A stretch of DNA of 64,000 bases, from the NCBI RefSeq assembly GCF_036607905.1, contig NZ_CP144555.1:2728001-2792000 (forward strand). The letters run 5' to 3'. Of this stretch, positions 16,730 through 25,689 are shown in pieces. How positions within the stretch are numbered: position 1 is the stretch's first letter; each line of letters opens with the position of its first letter. The DNA comes from Streptomyces sp. SCSIO 75703 (GTDB taxonomy: Bacteria; Actinomycetota; Actinomycetes; Streptomycetales; Streptomycetaceae). The position numbers and the translations under genes were made by a program. The notes below the pieces were generated by a model. The model saw only the letters and a list, made by a program, of their open reading frames with translations, did no database searches and was not told the origin of the DNA.

Positions 16730-18586
16730 TCAGCCCTCCGCCGCCGGCTTGCGCGCCGGCACGCCGGGCATCCCCAGGAACGGCAGCCGCAGCGCGCCGA
16801 AGGCCCCCTCCGGGACCGCCGGGTCCACCGGCCGCACCGGGTCGAGCCGCGCGTACGGAGCGCCCTGCGCGGGCCTCGGGTCCTCCTCGCCCTTGTTCGG
16901 CCAGTACGACATCGCCCGCTCGGCCTGTGCCGTGATGGTCAGGGACGGGTTCACGCCGAGGTTCGCCGAGACGGCGGCGCCGTCGACCACCGAGATGCCG
17001 GGGTGCCCGTAGAGCCGGTGGTACGGGTCGATGACGCCCGTCTCCCGGGAGGCGCCGATGGGGCAGCCGCCGAGGAAGTGCGCGGTGAGCGGGGTGCCCA
17101 TCAACTCGCCCACGTTGGACCCGGCGAAGCCGTTGATCTCCGCGGCGAGCGCCGAGGCGCCCTCCGTCGCCGCCCTGATCTGCCGGGGGTTGGGAGCGCC
17201 GTGTCCCTGACGGGCGGTGAGCAGGCCCTTGCCGACGCCCGACGGCTTGAGATGGGTCGTCAGGGAGTTGTCCAGCGACTGCATGACGAGGCCGATGATG
17301 GTCCGTTCCGACCAGCGGCGGTAGGTCAGCGAGCGCAGCAGCAGCATCGGGTGCCGGGCCGCGTGGCCCAGGAAGCCCCGTATGCGGGCGGCGCCCGAGG
17401 CGTCCTCGCCCGCGTAGGGGACCTGGAGGATCGACAGCCCGCCCATCGCGTTGGAGCCCTTGCCGTAGCGCACCGGCTCGATGTGCGTGTCGGCGTCCGG
17501 GTGGACGGAGGAGGTGATGGCGACGCCGCGGGTGAAGTCGGCGCGCGGCCGGCCGGTGGCCCGGCGGTAGCGCCGGTCGTCGGTCTGGGCGCCCACCAGC
17601 GCCTCGGAGTTGGTCCGGGTCAGCTCGCCCAGCCGGTCGGAGAGGTACGGCAGCCGGCCGGACGCCTTCATGCGGTGCAGCAGGGTCTGGGTGCCGTAGG
17701 TGCCGGCGGCGAGGACGACCCGGCGGGCGGTGAAGGTGCGCCCGGCGCCCTTGCGCCGCCGATGGGTGGGGAGCGTGGCGATCGCGTAGCCGCCGCGGGA
17801 GTCGTCCGTGACGGAGACGGCGGTGGTCATGGGGTGCACCACGGCGCCCGCCTTCTCGGCGAGGTGGAGGTAGTTCTCGTTGAGGGTGTTCTTCGCGCCG
17901 TGCCGGCACCCCGTCATGCACTCGCCGCACTCCCGGCACGCCCGCCGGTCCGGGCCCGCCCCGCCGAAGTAGGGGTCCGCCACCCGCTCGCCGGGTCGCG
18001 CCCGCGCGGTGCCGTCGGCGTCCTCGCCGTCGCCGAAGAAGACGCCGACCGGCGCCATGTGGAAGGTGTCGCCCGCGCCCATCCGCTCGGCGGCGGCCTT
18101 CAGGTGCTCGTCGGACGGGGTCAGCGTCGGGTTGAGGCGGACGCCGAGCATGCGCCGGGCCTGCTCGTAGTACGGGGCCAGCTCGCCGTGCCAGTCGGTG
18201 ATGTCCCGCCACTGGGGGTCCTCGAAGAACGGTTTCGGCGGCACGTAGAGCGTGTTGGCGTAGTTGAGGGAGCCGCCGCCGACGCCGGCGCCCGCGAGCA
18301 CCATCACGTTGCCGAGCAGGTGGATGCGCTGGATGCCGTAGAAACCGAGCGCGGGGGCCCACAGGTAGTTGCGGAGGTCCCAGGAGTTGCGGGGCAGCGA
18401 CTCGCGGGTGAAGCGGCGGCCCGCCTCCAGGACGCCGACCCGGTACCCCTTCTCGGTGAGCCGGAGCGCGGAGACCGAGCCCCCGAACCCCGACCCGACG
18501 ATCAGGACGTCGTAGTCGTACCCGTCCCCGGCGGGCCCGCCGGGCCCGTTCGCGGACCGCTTCTGGACAGTGTTCTCCTGCGACAC
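16730..18586 (-). CDS. GMC-family FAD oxidoreductase (cholesterol oxidase ChoD-like)
   Basis: 618-residue flavoprotein that oxidises an alcohol or sterol-like substrate. FAD-binding VLIVGSGFGGSVSALRLTEKG at residues 27-47, GGGSLNYANTLYVP flavin contact, a Cys cluster CRECGECMTGCRHGAKNT at about 225 (CxxCxxCxxxC, seen in this ChoD-like subgroup), and the C-terminal GMC signature HFLGGCPIG plus ANLGVNPSLTITAQAERA. No signal peptide. M. tuberculosis has choD beside guaB3, which supports the assignment. GTG 18586 with GAGGAGAG upstream. 82 bases downstream of the aldehyde dehydrogenase gene, so an alcohol-to-acid relay in one operon is plausible but unproven. Confidence 0.87.
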   Translation of the reverse strand: MSQENTVQKRSANGPGGPAGDGYDYDVLIVGSGFGGSVSALRLTEKGYRVGVLEAGRRFTRESLPRNSWDLRNYLWAPALGFYGIQRIHLLGNVMVLAGAGVGGGSLNYANTLYVPPKPFFEDPQWRDITDWHGELAPYYEQARRMLGVRLNPTLTPSDEHLKAAAERMGAGDTFHMAPVGVFFGDGEDADGTARARPGERVADPYFGGAGPDRRACRECGECMTGCRHGAKNTLNENYLHLAEKAGAVVHPMTTAVSVTDDSRGGYAIATLPTHRRRKGAGRTFTARRVVLAAGTYGTQTLLHRMKASGRLPYLSDRLGELTRTNSEALVGAQTDDRRYRRATGRPRADFTRGVAITSSVHPDADTHIEPVRYGKGSNAMGGLSILQVPYAGEDASGAARIRGFLGHAARHPMLLLRSLTYRRWSERTIIGLVMQSLDNSLTTHLKPSGVGKGLLTARQGHGAPNPRQIRAATEGASALAAEINGFAGSNVGELMGTPLTAHFLGGCPIGASRETGVIDPYHRLYGHPGISVVDGAAVSANLGVNPSLTITAQAERAMSYWPNKGEEDPRPAQGAPYARLDPVRPVDPAVPEGAFGALRLPFLGMPGVPARKPAAEG

Positions 18587-18668
18587 GTGCTCTCCTCGTC
18601 GAGAACGGGTGCGGTGGATGGGGGCGCCGGGGGCCGTGAGGGCGGCCCCCGGCCGGAGCGGGCGGCCG

Positions 18669-20282
18669 CTAGCGGAAGCGGAACGCCTTCATCAGGCGCA
18701 GGCTGCGGGTCATGAACTCCGCGTACGCCCGGTCGTCCATGCCGAGCGAGGGCGCCATCGGCAGCAGCCGTTGCCAGGCGACGGTCTGTGCCTCGGTGTA
18801 CTTGAGGATGCCCTCGGAGCCGTGCCGGCGGCCCAGCCCGGAGTCCTTCATGCCGCCCATCGGCGACTGCACGCTGCCGTAGGCGGGCGCGTACCCCTCG
18901 TTGATGTTGACGGTGCCGGTGCGCAGCCGGGCGGCGACGGCCCGGCCGCGCCGGGCGTCGCGGGTCCACACCGAGGAGTTCAGGCCGTACGGGGTCGCCT
19001 CGGCCCGCGCGATCGCCTCGTCCTCGCTGGTGAACCGGTGCACGGCGACGACCGGGCCGAAGGTCTCCTCGTCGCACACGGCCATGCCGTCCGTGACGCC
19101 CTCCAGGATGGTCGGCTCGTAGAAGTACGGGCCGGCGTCCGGTCGGGCGACCCCGCCGGCGAGCAGCCTGGCGCCGCGTTCGACGGCGTCGTCGACGTGC
19201 CGCCGGACGGTCTCCAGTTGCCGGGGGCCCACCAGTGAGCCCATCTCGGCGCCGTAGGCGAGGGCGGTGCCCAGGCGCAGGGCGCGGGTGCGGGCGGCGA
19301 AGCGCTCCAGGAACGCGTCGGCGACCGCTTCGTGGACGTAGATCCGCTCGATGGAGATGCAGAGCTGGCCGGCGGAGGAGAAGCAGGCGCGGACGGCGCC
19401 GGCCGCCGCCTTCTCCACGTCGGCGTCCTTGAGCACCAGCATGGCGTTCTTGCCGCCGAGTTCGAGGGAGACGCCGACCAGGCGGCCGGCGGCGCCCCGG
19501 GCGACCTCGCGGCCGGTGCGGGTGGAGCCGGTGAAGGAGACGTAGTCGGCGTGGCGGACGACCTCCGGTCCGACGACCGGGCCGTCGCCGATGACGACCT
19601 GGAAGACCTCGGCGGGCAGACCGGCCTCGATCAGCAGGTCCCGCGCCCACAGGGCGGTCAGGGCGGTCTCGGTGTCCGGTTTCATCACGACCGCGTTGCC
19701 CGCGACGAAGGCGGGGAGCGCGTCGCCGACCGAGAGTTCCAGGGGGTAGTTCCAGGGGGCGATCTGGCCGACGACGCCGCGCGGGTGGCGCAGTTCGGTG
19801 ACCTTCGTCAGCGCGGGCACCGCACCGGCGTGGCGCCTGGGCCGCAGGTAGGCGGGGGCGCGGCGGCCGTAGTGCCGGGCGGCGACGGCGACGGCGAGGA
19901 TCTCCTCGTGGGCGTGCAGGCGGGCCTTGCCGGTCTCCAGTTGGATCAGGTCGAGGGCCTCGGCCTGCCGCTGGAGCACCAGGTCGTGGAAGCGCAGCAG
20001 CACGGCGGCGCGCCGGCGCACCGGCACGGCGGCCCACGCGGTCTGCGCGGCACGGGCCCGCTCGAAGGCGCGGGCCACGTCCTCGGGGGTGGACTCGGGC
20101 AGTTCGGCCAGCCTCTCGCCGGTGAACGGCGTGTGGTTGGCGGTGCGGCCGGAGCCGGCCACGCCCTTGGTGAGCGCGGCGACCAGTTCGGGCGTCACCA
20201 CGTCGGCGGCGGTGCGGGCGCCCTCCGGTGCGGGGGCGAGGGGATTGGTGCCGGTGCGTTCCGGTGCCTGCGCTTCCGTCAT
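18669..20282 (-). CDS. NAD(P)-dependent succinate-semialdehyde dehydrogenase-like aldehyde dehydrogenase
   Basis: 537 residues, ALDH superfamily. Motifs: PWNYPLELSVGDALPAFVAG (NAD pocket), FTGSTRTGREV (Rossmann loop), LELGGKNA (general-base Glu), FSSAGQLCISIERIYV (catalytic Cys) and EETFGPVVAVHRF. The closest named group is succinate-semialdehyde dehydrogenase GabD2; the aldehyde is inferred. The ATG at 20282 is 7 bases after TACCCT, so probably leaderless. It heads a two-gene unit with the GMC oxidoreductase. Confidence 0.88.
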   Translation of the reverse strand: MTEAQAPERTGTNPLAPAPEGARTAADVVTPELVAALTKGVAGSGRTANHTPFTGERLAELPESTPEDVARAFERARAAQTAWAAVPVRRRAAVLLRFHDLVLQRQAEALDLIQLETGKARLHAHEEILAVAVAARHYGRRAPAYLRPRRHAGAVPALTKVTELRHPRGVVGQIAPWNYPLELSVGDALPAFVAGNAVVMKPDTETALTALWARDLLIEAGLPAEVFQVVIGDGPVVGPEVVRHADYVSFTGSTRTGREVARGAAGRLVGVSLELGGKNAMLVLKDADVEKAAAGAVRACFSSAGQLCISIERIYVHEAVADAFLERFAARTRALRLGTALAYGAEMGSLVGPRQLETVRRHVDDAVERGARLLAGGVARPDAGPYFYEPTILEGVTDGMAVCDEETFGPVVAVHRFTSEDEAIARAEATPYGLNSSVWTRDARRGRAVAARLRTGTVNINEGYAPAYGSVQSPMGGMKDSGLGRRHGSEGILKYTEAQTVAWQRLLPMAPSLGMDDRAYAEFMTRSLRLMKAFRFR

Positions 20283-20504
20283 GAGCCGCAGGGTATGCCG
20301 CGCCGCGAGCTTTGTGTACCCGTCGGTAATCGGATTCACCGACCGCTCACACCCCGCCAGTGATCGCTGGCAACGAATGCCCTGATCAGCGCGTTGTACG
20401 CGGCGGGAGGCCGGTGCCCGCGCCGGGGAAGCCCACCGCCGCCCGGCCGCCCGTGACGGCGGGCGGGCACCCCGTGGGGGGTCCGCCCGCGCCGGCACCG
20501 GTGC

Positions 20505-22193
20505 TCAGAGGTGGTCGACCTGCCAGTTGTCGATCACGGTCCGGGCGATCTCGCGGCCGGTGTCCGCGAAGTACCCGGTGCGCGGGTAGTCGACCCACAG
20601 CCGGTACATGTCGCCGCTGTCGGCGCGGTAGTAGACGAGGTGCATCTCGCGCTCGCGCGGGTTCTGCGTGTCGTCCGTGGTGTACGCGATGACGTTCTCG
20701 GCGGCCTTGCGGTCCTGGTGCCGGGTCTCCCTCGGCTCGCCCTTCGGGGCGGGCTCGGCCGCGACGTCCCAGGAGTACTCGCCGTCCTTGAGCTTGTCCC
20801 AGTCGGCCCAGGCCCCGGCCGCGGCGGTGTCCGGGACGGTGTCGCGGGTCGAGGTCTTCTTGTCCCCGTCCTTCTTGACGTCCCGGTCCACCGAGACGAC
20901 GACCAGTCCGCTCGGGTCCGCGAACCGCTCGTTGGTGCCGTCCCAGTCGTCCTCGTGCTCCTGCCGGACGAAGGCGGACGGCACCGCGAGGCTCATCCCG
21001 GCCCGCTTGCCCAGCTCGTGCTTCTCCCAGCCCTTGGGCAGCGGCCCGGCGAACGGGTCGGCGACCACCAGGTAGCCCGCGACCACCGCCGCGACGACGA
21101 GGCCGCCGAGCACCGCCAGCGCCTTGCGGCCGAGCCGGACGCCGCCCGCGGCCGGGGACGGGCCCGCGGTGACGACGCGGGTCGGCTCGGGCGGCGGCGG
21201 GTTGGCGGCGGCCTCCAGCAGGGCGCGCACCCGGGCGGCGTCCGGGCGGCGGGCCGGGTCCTTGTCCAGCAGGCCGGTGATCACCTCGGCCAGCGGGCCC
21301 CGCGCGGAGGCGGGCGCGGCCGGCACGGCGTTGAGCACGGACTGGAGCGTGGCGGGGGTGTTGCTGCGCCGGAACGGCGAGACGCCCTCGGTCGCCGCGT
21401 ACAGCACCACGCCGAGGGACCACAGGTCGCTCGCGGGGCCGGGGCGCTGGCCGAGCACCCGCTCGGGGGCGATGTACTCGGGCGAGCCGACGAAGCCGCC
21501 GGTGTCGGTCAGATTGGTCTCGCCCTCGATCTGGGCGATGCCGAAGTCGGTGAGGACGACCCGGTCGTACCGGCCGAGCAGCACGTTGTCCGGTTTCACG
21601 TCCCGGTGCAGGATGCCGGCGGCGTGCGCGGCCTCCAGCGCGCCGAGCACCTCCAGGCCGATCCGCGCGGCCTCGCGCACGCCGAGGGTGCCCTCCTGGA
21701 GGACGTCGCCGAGGGAGCGGCCCCGCACCAGCTCCATCACGATCCAGGGCCGGTCGTCGACCACCGCGACGTCGTGCACGTCGACGACGGCCGGGTGGTC
21801 GAGGCGGGCGGCGGCGCGGGCCTCGCGGCGCATCCGCTCGTAGGCGTTGGCCCGTTCCCGCTCGGGCAGGTGGTCGGGGACGCGGGGCTCCTTGACGGCG
21901 ACCTCGCGGTCCACCGTCTCGTCCTGGGCCCGCCACACGGTGCCCATGCCGCCGTGGCCGAGTTTGGCGAGCAGCCGGTAGCGGCCGGCGATGAGCCGCC
22001 CCGTGCCGGGGTCCGGGGCCGCCGGGGGGCCCGCCGGCGCGGCCGGGCGCGGCGGCACGACGCGGGTCGGCGCCGTGCCCGGCGTCGCGTACGGATTGCC
22101 GGGATGCGGGACGGCGGCCTGCGGGTTCGGCGGTTGCAGGGCGAAGCTCGTCGGATCGTCCGACCCGTCGCGGGGTCCCCCGTTGCTGCTCAT
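20505..22193 (-). CDS. Membrane-anchored Ser/Thr protein kinase (PknB type), kinase 1
   Basis: 562 residues. A 65-residue Pro/Gln-rich lead, then the kinase domain: Gly loop LGHGGMG, VAVK (Lys101), HRDVKPDN, DFGIAQ, APERV, PASDLWSLGVVLYAATEG. One membrane helix at about 370-390 separates it from an extracytoplasmic domain of about 170 residues starting MSLAVPSAFVRQE, related to the PEGW-type domains of the other kinases in this cluster. ATG 22193 has GGATGGA just upstream; an in-frame ATG at 22205 would add four residues. Last of five co-oriented kinase-family genes. Ligand and targets unknown. Confidence 0.9.
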   Translation of the reverse strand: MSSNGGPRDGSDDPTSFALQPPNPQAAVPHPGNPYATPGTAPTRVVPPRPAAPAGPPAAPDPGTGRLIAGRYRLLAKLGHGGMGTVWRAQDETVDREVAVKEPRVPDHLPERERANAYERMRREARAAARLDHPAVVDVHDVAVVDDRPWIVMELVRGRSLGDVLQEGTLGVREAARIGLEVLGALEAAHAAGILHRDVKPDNVLLGRYDRVVLTDFGIAQIEGETNLTDTGGFVGSPEYIAPERVLGQRPGPASDLWSLGVVLYAATEGVSPFRRSNTPATLQSVLNAVPAAPASARGPLAEVITGLLDKDPARRPDAARVRALLEAAANPPPPEPTRVVTAGPSPAAGGVRLGRKALAVLGGLVVAAVVAGYLVVADPFAGPLPKGWEKHELGKRAGMSLAVPSAFVRQEHEDDWDGTNERFADPSGLVVVSVDRDVKKDGDKKTSTRDTVPDTAAAGAWADWDKLKDGEYSWDVAAEPAPKGEPRETRHQDRKAAENVIAYTTDDTQNPREREMHLVYYRADSGDMYRLWVDYPRTGYFADTGREIARTVIDNWQVDHL

Positions 22194-22369
22194 GGGTCCA
22201 TCCATATCGTGCCGGGCCCGCCGCCCTCCACAGGGGGGCGGAACCGGTCACACACCCGTGACGCGCGGTGTCGCGTATCTCCCTTTTCTTCGCCTTTCCC
22301 GTCGTCTTCCGGCGCGTGTGGCGGGCGCGGCGACTGCGGTGGCTCCCCGCGGGCGCCGGACGCGCGTGT

Positions 22370-23689
22370 TCAGGAGGAGTGGTTTCCGGCCGCCCCGGGC
22401 CCTCCGGACACCCCGGCCGCCCCGGACACCCCGGCCGCCCCGGAGACCCCGGCCGCCCCGGAGACCCCGGGCCCGGCGGGCGTACCGGCCCCGGCGGAGG
22501 TGCCGAGGGCGCCGGTGGCGCCGGGGCCGGCGGGGGTGCCGGGCGGGTCGGCCGCGTCCGCCGGGGCCCGCTGGGGCGAGGCGTCCCCCTCCGGCGTGCC
22601 GGGGGCGGGGCGGGTGACGGTCACCGTCGCGGTGGGCGCGGAGGCGGAGGGCGCGCTCGTCCCGGACGGGGCGCCGGGCGTCGCGGGCACGGAGCTGGCC
22701 GGGGTGCCGCCGCCCTCCCCCGCGTCGTCCGAGAGCAGCGCCACCGCGCAGACCCCGGCGCCCACCGCCGCCAGCACCAGGGCCACGGCCACCAGCACGC
22801 CCCGTCCGGCGGGCCGTTCGCCGGGCGGACGCGGCAGCGGGGGCGTGCGGCCGGTGGCGAGGAAGGCACGCAGCATCCGCTCGGCCTCGCCGGCGCGCAG
22901 CCGCCGCTCCGGATCGCGCTCCAGCAGCCCGCGGACGACGGGCAGCAGCGGCGCCGTCTGGACCGGCGGCCGGATCTCGTCGGTGAGCACGGCGTCCAGG
23001 ACCGCGCCCAGCGAGTCCCGGTGGAAGGGCGAGCCGCCGCTGAGCATCACGCAGAGCAGGACGCCCAGCGACCACAGGTCGGACGCGGGACCGGCGCCCG
23101 CGCCGGACATCCGTTCGGGCGCGGTGAACTCGGGCGAGCCGACGAAGGTCCCGCTCCGGGTGAGCGTGCTGGTCCCGGCGACCTGGGCCACGCCGAAGTC
23201 GGTGAGGACGATCCGGCCGTCCCCGGCGACCAGCACGTTGGACGGTTTCACGTCCCGGTGCAGGATGCCGGCGGCGTGCGCCGTGTCCAGCGCGCCGAGC
23301 AGGGCGATGCCGATCCGGGCGGCCTCGGCGGCGTCGACGGGGCCGCGCTCCCGCACCCGGTCGGCGAGCGAACCGCCGTCGACCAGTTCCATGACCATGT
23401 ACGGGCTGTCCTCGTCCTCGACGACGTCGTGGACGACGATGACGTGCGGGTGCCGCAGCCGGGCCACGGCACGGGCCTCGCGCAGGGTGTGCTCCCGCAG
23501 CCCGCGCGCCTCGGCGTCGGAGAGCGTCTCGTCCACCGGGATGGCCTTGACCGCGACCTGACGCCCCAGCAGGTGGTCGGTGGCCCGCCACACGACGCCC
23601 ATCCCACCGCTGCCGAGCCGCTCCTGAAGCCGGTACCGGCCCGCGATGACACGCCCGCCCGCCCCCTCGGTCACCATGTGGGCCATCAT
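22370..23689 (-). CDS. Membrane-anchored Ser/Thr protein kinase with GVSGAA repeat tail, kinase 2
   Basis: 439 residues. Kinase domain at 15-285 with LGSGGMG, VAVK (Lys48), HRDVKPSN, DFGVAQ and PASDLWSLGVLL, all catalytic residues present. A membrane helix (VLVAVALVLAAVGAGVCAV) follows, then an outer segment that is not a folded sensor domain but a Pro/Ala/Gly/Ser/Thr-rich stalk ending in GVSGAA repeats and NHSS. This differs from kinases 1, 3 and 4, which carry a folded outer domain. ATG 23689 is chosen for the GGTGGGTGGGG immediately upstream; ATGs at 23686 and 23677 are alternatives. Confidence 0.88.
   Translation of the reverse strand: MMAHMVTEGAGGRVIAGRYRLQERLGSGGMGVVWRATDHLLGRQVAVKAIPVDETLSDAEARGLREHTLREARAVARLRHPHVIVVHDVVEDEDSPYMVMELVDGGSLADRVRERGPVDAAEAARIGIALLGALDTAHAAGILHRDVKPSNVLVAGDGRIVLTDFGVAQVAGTSTLTRSGTFVGSPEFTAPERMSGAGAGPASDLWSLGVLLCVMLSGGSPFHRDSLGAVLDAVLTDEIRPPVQTAPLLPVVRGLLERDPERRLRAGEAERMLRAFLATGRTPPLPRPPGERPAGRGVLVAVALVLAAVGAGVCAVALLSDDAGEGGGTPASSVPATPGAPSGTSAPSASAPTATVTVTRPAPGTPEGDASPQRAPADAADPPGTPAGPGATGALGTSAGAGTPAGPGVSGAAGVSGAAGVSGAAGVSGGPGAAGNHSS
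22405..22470. repeat. 18-bp tandem repeat in the 3' end of kinase 2
   Basis: CGGACACCCCGGCCGCCC at 22405-22422 and 22423-22440, then CGGAGACCCCGGCCGCCC at 22441-22458 and a partial copy from 22459. In frame it encodes the GVSGAA repeats; the copy number is likely to vary between strains. Confidence 0.75.
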
Positions 23690-23887
23690 GCCCCACCCAC
23701 CACGCCGACTCCGGGCCCCGCGGCCCCGGTTGGCCGACAAACGACCCGGTCAGGGGGCGCACGGAGCACGGCAGGAGTCGAGCCGGGGGCGCACGGGCGC
23801 CGGAGGCGGTCCCGCCGGGACCAGGGCCCCTCGTTCGCATCACGCCGGGCTCGCAGGGCCCGGCCTGATCCGGACGAAAGACCCTGG

Positions 23888-25567
23888 CTAGGCCGTCTTC
23901 TCCTGCCAGCTCTGGAGCACGGTGGTGAACTGGCGGCGGGTGGTCTCCCAGTCCGCGGCGGGCCCGGACATGTACAGCGCGTACTCCACGCCGTCCCGGC
24001 CCATGTACGTCTCCTCGACCGCGCGGCGCGGGCCGGGGAAGGCGGTGTCCTTGGCCAGCGCGGTCCAGGTGTACTCCCAGCGGGCGCTGTCGCGGTCCCG
24101 GTAGGTGGTCCGGCGCAGGGTGATCCGCTCGTAGTCGACGAGCCGCTGCAACTGCTCCTCCAGGTCGAGCTGGTGGGCGTAGGGGTCGTCGAAGTCGGGC
24201 TCGGTGTCGACGGCGACGCGCAGGAAGTGCTCGCCGTCGTCGGGGGTGTAGTCGATCATGACGAGTTCGCCGTCGTCGCCGAAGACCCGCCGTTCCCAGC
24301 CCTCGGGCAGCGAGAGGCTGAAACCCACCGGGTCCTCGCGGCGCTCCCAGCCGTCCGGGAGGGTGCGGGCCGGGTCGGTGGCGGACGGGGTGACGGACGG
24401 CGACGGCTCCGGCGGGGCGCCCAGTCCGGCTCCGGAGTCCCCGGCGGCCTGCTTCTGGAGGACCACGGCGGTGCCGCCGCCGACGAGGGCGGCGACGGCG
24501 ACGACCAGGACGAGGGTGCGCAGCCGGCGCCGCAGCGACCGGGCGGGGACCGCCGGGGCGGGCGTGGCCGGGCCGACGACCGTCGGGGCGGTGGCGGGCA
24601 CGCCCCCGGGCCCCTGCCGCGGTGCCGGGTGCGCCGCGTGGGTCCCCTGCGCCGGCGCTCCGTGCGCCGGGTGCGCCGCGTGGGGCCCCGGACCGTACGG
24701 CAGGGTCGGTGCCGCCGGGCCGAAGGGCGGGACCGCCTCGGGGGTGCGGCCCTCCGCCGCCTGGGCGAGCAGCCGTTCGGCCTCGGTGACGTCCGGGCGG
24801 GCGGCCGGGTCCTTGCGCAGCAGGGCGGCGATGACGGGCGCGAGCGGCCCGGCGTCGCGGGGCTCGGCGGCCTCCTCCTCGACGACGGCCCGCATGGTGG
24901 TCAGCGGCGAGGTGCGGCGGAAGGGGGAGCGGCCCTCGACCGCGGTGTAGAGGGTGGCGCCGAGCGCCCACAGGTCGGAGGCGGGGCCGGGGTCGTGGCC
25001 GCGCACCCGCTCGGGGGCGAGGAAGTCGACCGAGCCGACCACCTCCCCGGTACGGGTGATGGTGCTGTCGCCCTCGATCTGCGCGATGCCGAAGTCGGTG
25101 AGGAGCACCCGGCCGTCCTCGGCGAGCAGCACGTTGCCCGGCTTCACGTCCCGGTGCAGGACGCCCGCGGTGTGGGCGGCGCGCAGGGCGCGCAGCACCC
25201 ACAGCCCGATCCGGGCGGCCTCGCGCGGTGCGACGCGCTCCTCGTCGCGGACCGCGTCGGCGAGGGAGCGGCCCTCGACCAGTTCCATCACGATCCACGG
25301 CCGGCCGTCGTGTTCGAGGACGTCGTGCACGGTGACGACGGCGGAGTGGTTGATCCGCGCCGCCGCCCGCGCCTCGCCCCGGGTGCGGGCCAGCAGGATC
25401 GCCTGGTCGCTCTCGGAGACGTAGTGCGCGGCGGTCAGTTCCTTGATGGCGACGGACCGGTGGAGGACCTCGTCGTGCGCGCGCCACACCCGGCCCATGC
25501 CGCCGCTGCCGATGGCCTCGCCGAGCCGGTAACGGCCCGCCACGAGCCGGCCCTGCATCTGATTCAC
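23888..25567 (-). CDS. Membrane-anchored Ser/Thr protein kinase, kinase 3
   Basis: 559 residues. Kinase domain from residue 9: IGSGGMG, VAIK (Lys42), HRDVKPGN, DFGIAQ, APERV, PASDLWALGATLYTAVEG. A His/Ala/Pro-rich linker with repeated HAAHPAHGAP-like units precedes the membrane helix (LRTLVLVVAVAALVGGGTAVV), and the outer domain begins VGFSLSLPEGWERRV and ends with a conserved Trp-rich tail. Start GTG 25567 (VNQMQGR) with GGGGGAA upstream; ATG 25558 is possible. 122 bases downstream of the pseudokinase gene. Confidence 0.9.
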   Translation of the reverse strand: MNQMQGRLVAGRYRLGEAIGSGGMGRVWRAHDEVLHRSVAIKELTAAHYVSESDQAILLARTRGEARAAARINHSAVVTVHDVLEHDGRPWIVMELVEGRSLADAVRDEERVAPREAARIGLWVLRALRAAHTAGVLHRDVKPGNVLLAEDGRVLLTDFGIAQIEGDSTITRTGEVVGSVDFLAPERVRGHDPGPASDLWALGATLYTAVEGRSPFRRTSPLTTMRAVVEEEAAEPRDAGPLAPVIAALLRKDPAARPDVTEAERLLAQAAEGRTPEAVPPFGPAAPTLPYGPGPHAAHPAHGAPAQGTHAAHPAPRQGPGGVPATAPTVVGPATPAPAVPARSLRRRLRTLVLVVAVAALVGGGTAVVLQKQAAGDSGAGLGAPPEPSPSVTPSATDPARTLPDGWERREDPVGFSLSLPEGWERRVFGDDGELVMIDYTPDDGEHFLRVAVDTEPDFDDPYAHQLDLEEQLQRLVDYERITLRRTTYRDRDSARWEYTWTALAKDTAFPGPRRAVEETYMGRDGVEYALYMSGPAADWETTRRQFTTVLQSWQEKTA

Positions 25568-25689
25568 GTTCCCCCGCAATGCTCTTGTCAGGCTCAGACT
25601 AGGGACCGGCCCCCGGCGGGGGAACGTCCGGGGTGGCATGGAGACCGCTCTGTGACGGTTGCCCCCTCCGGTGCCGGGTGCGGGGCCGC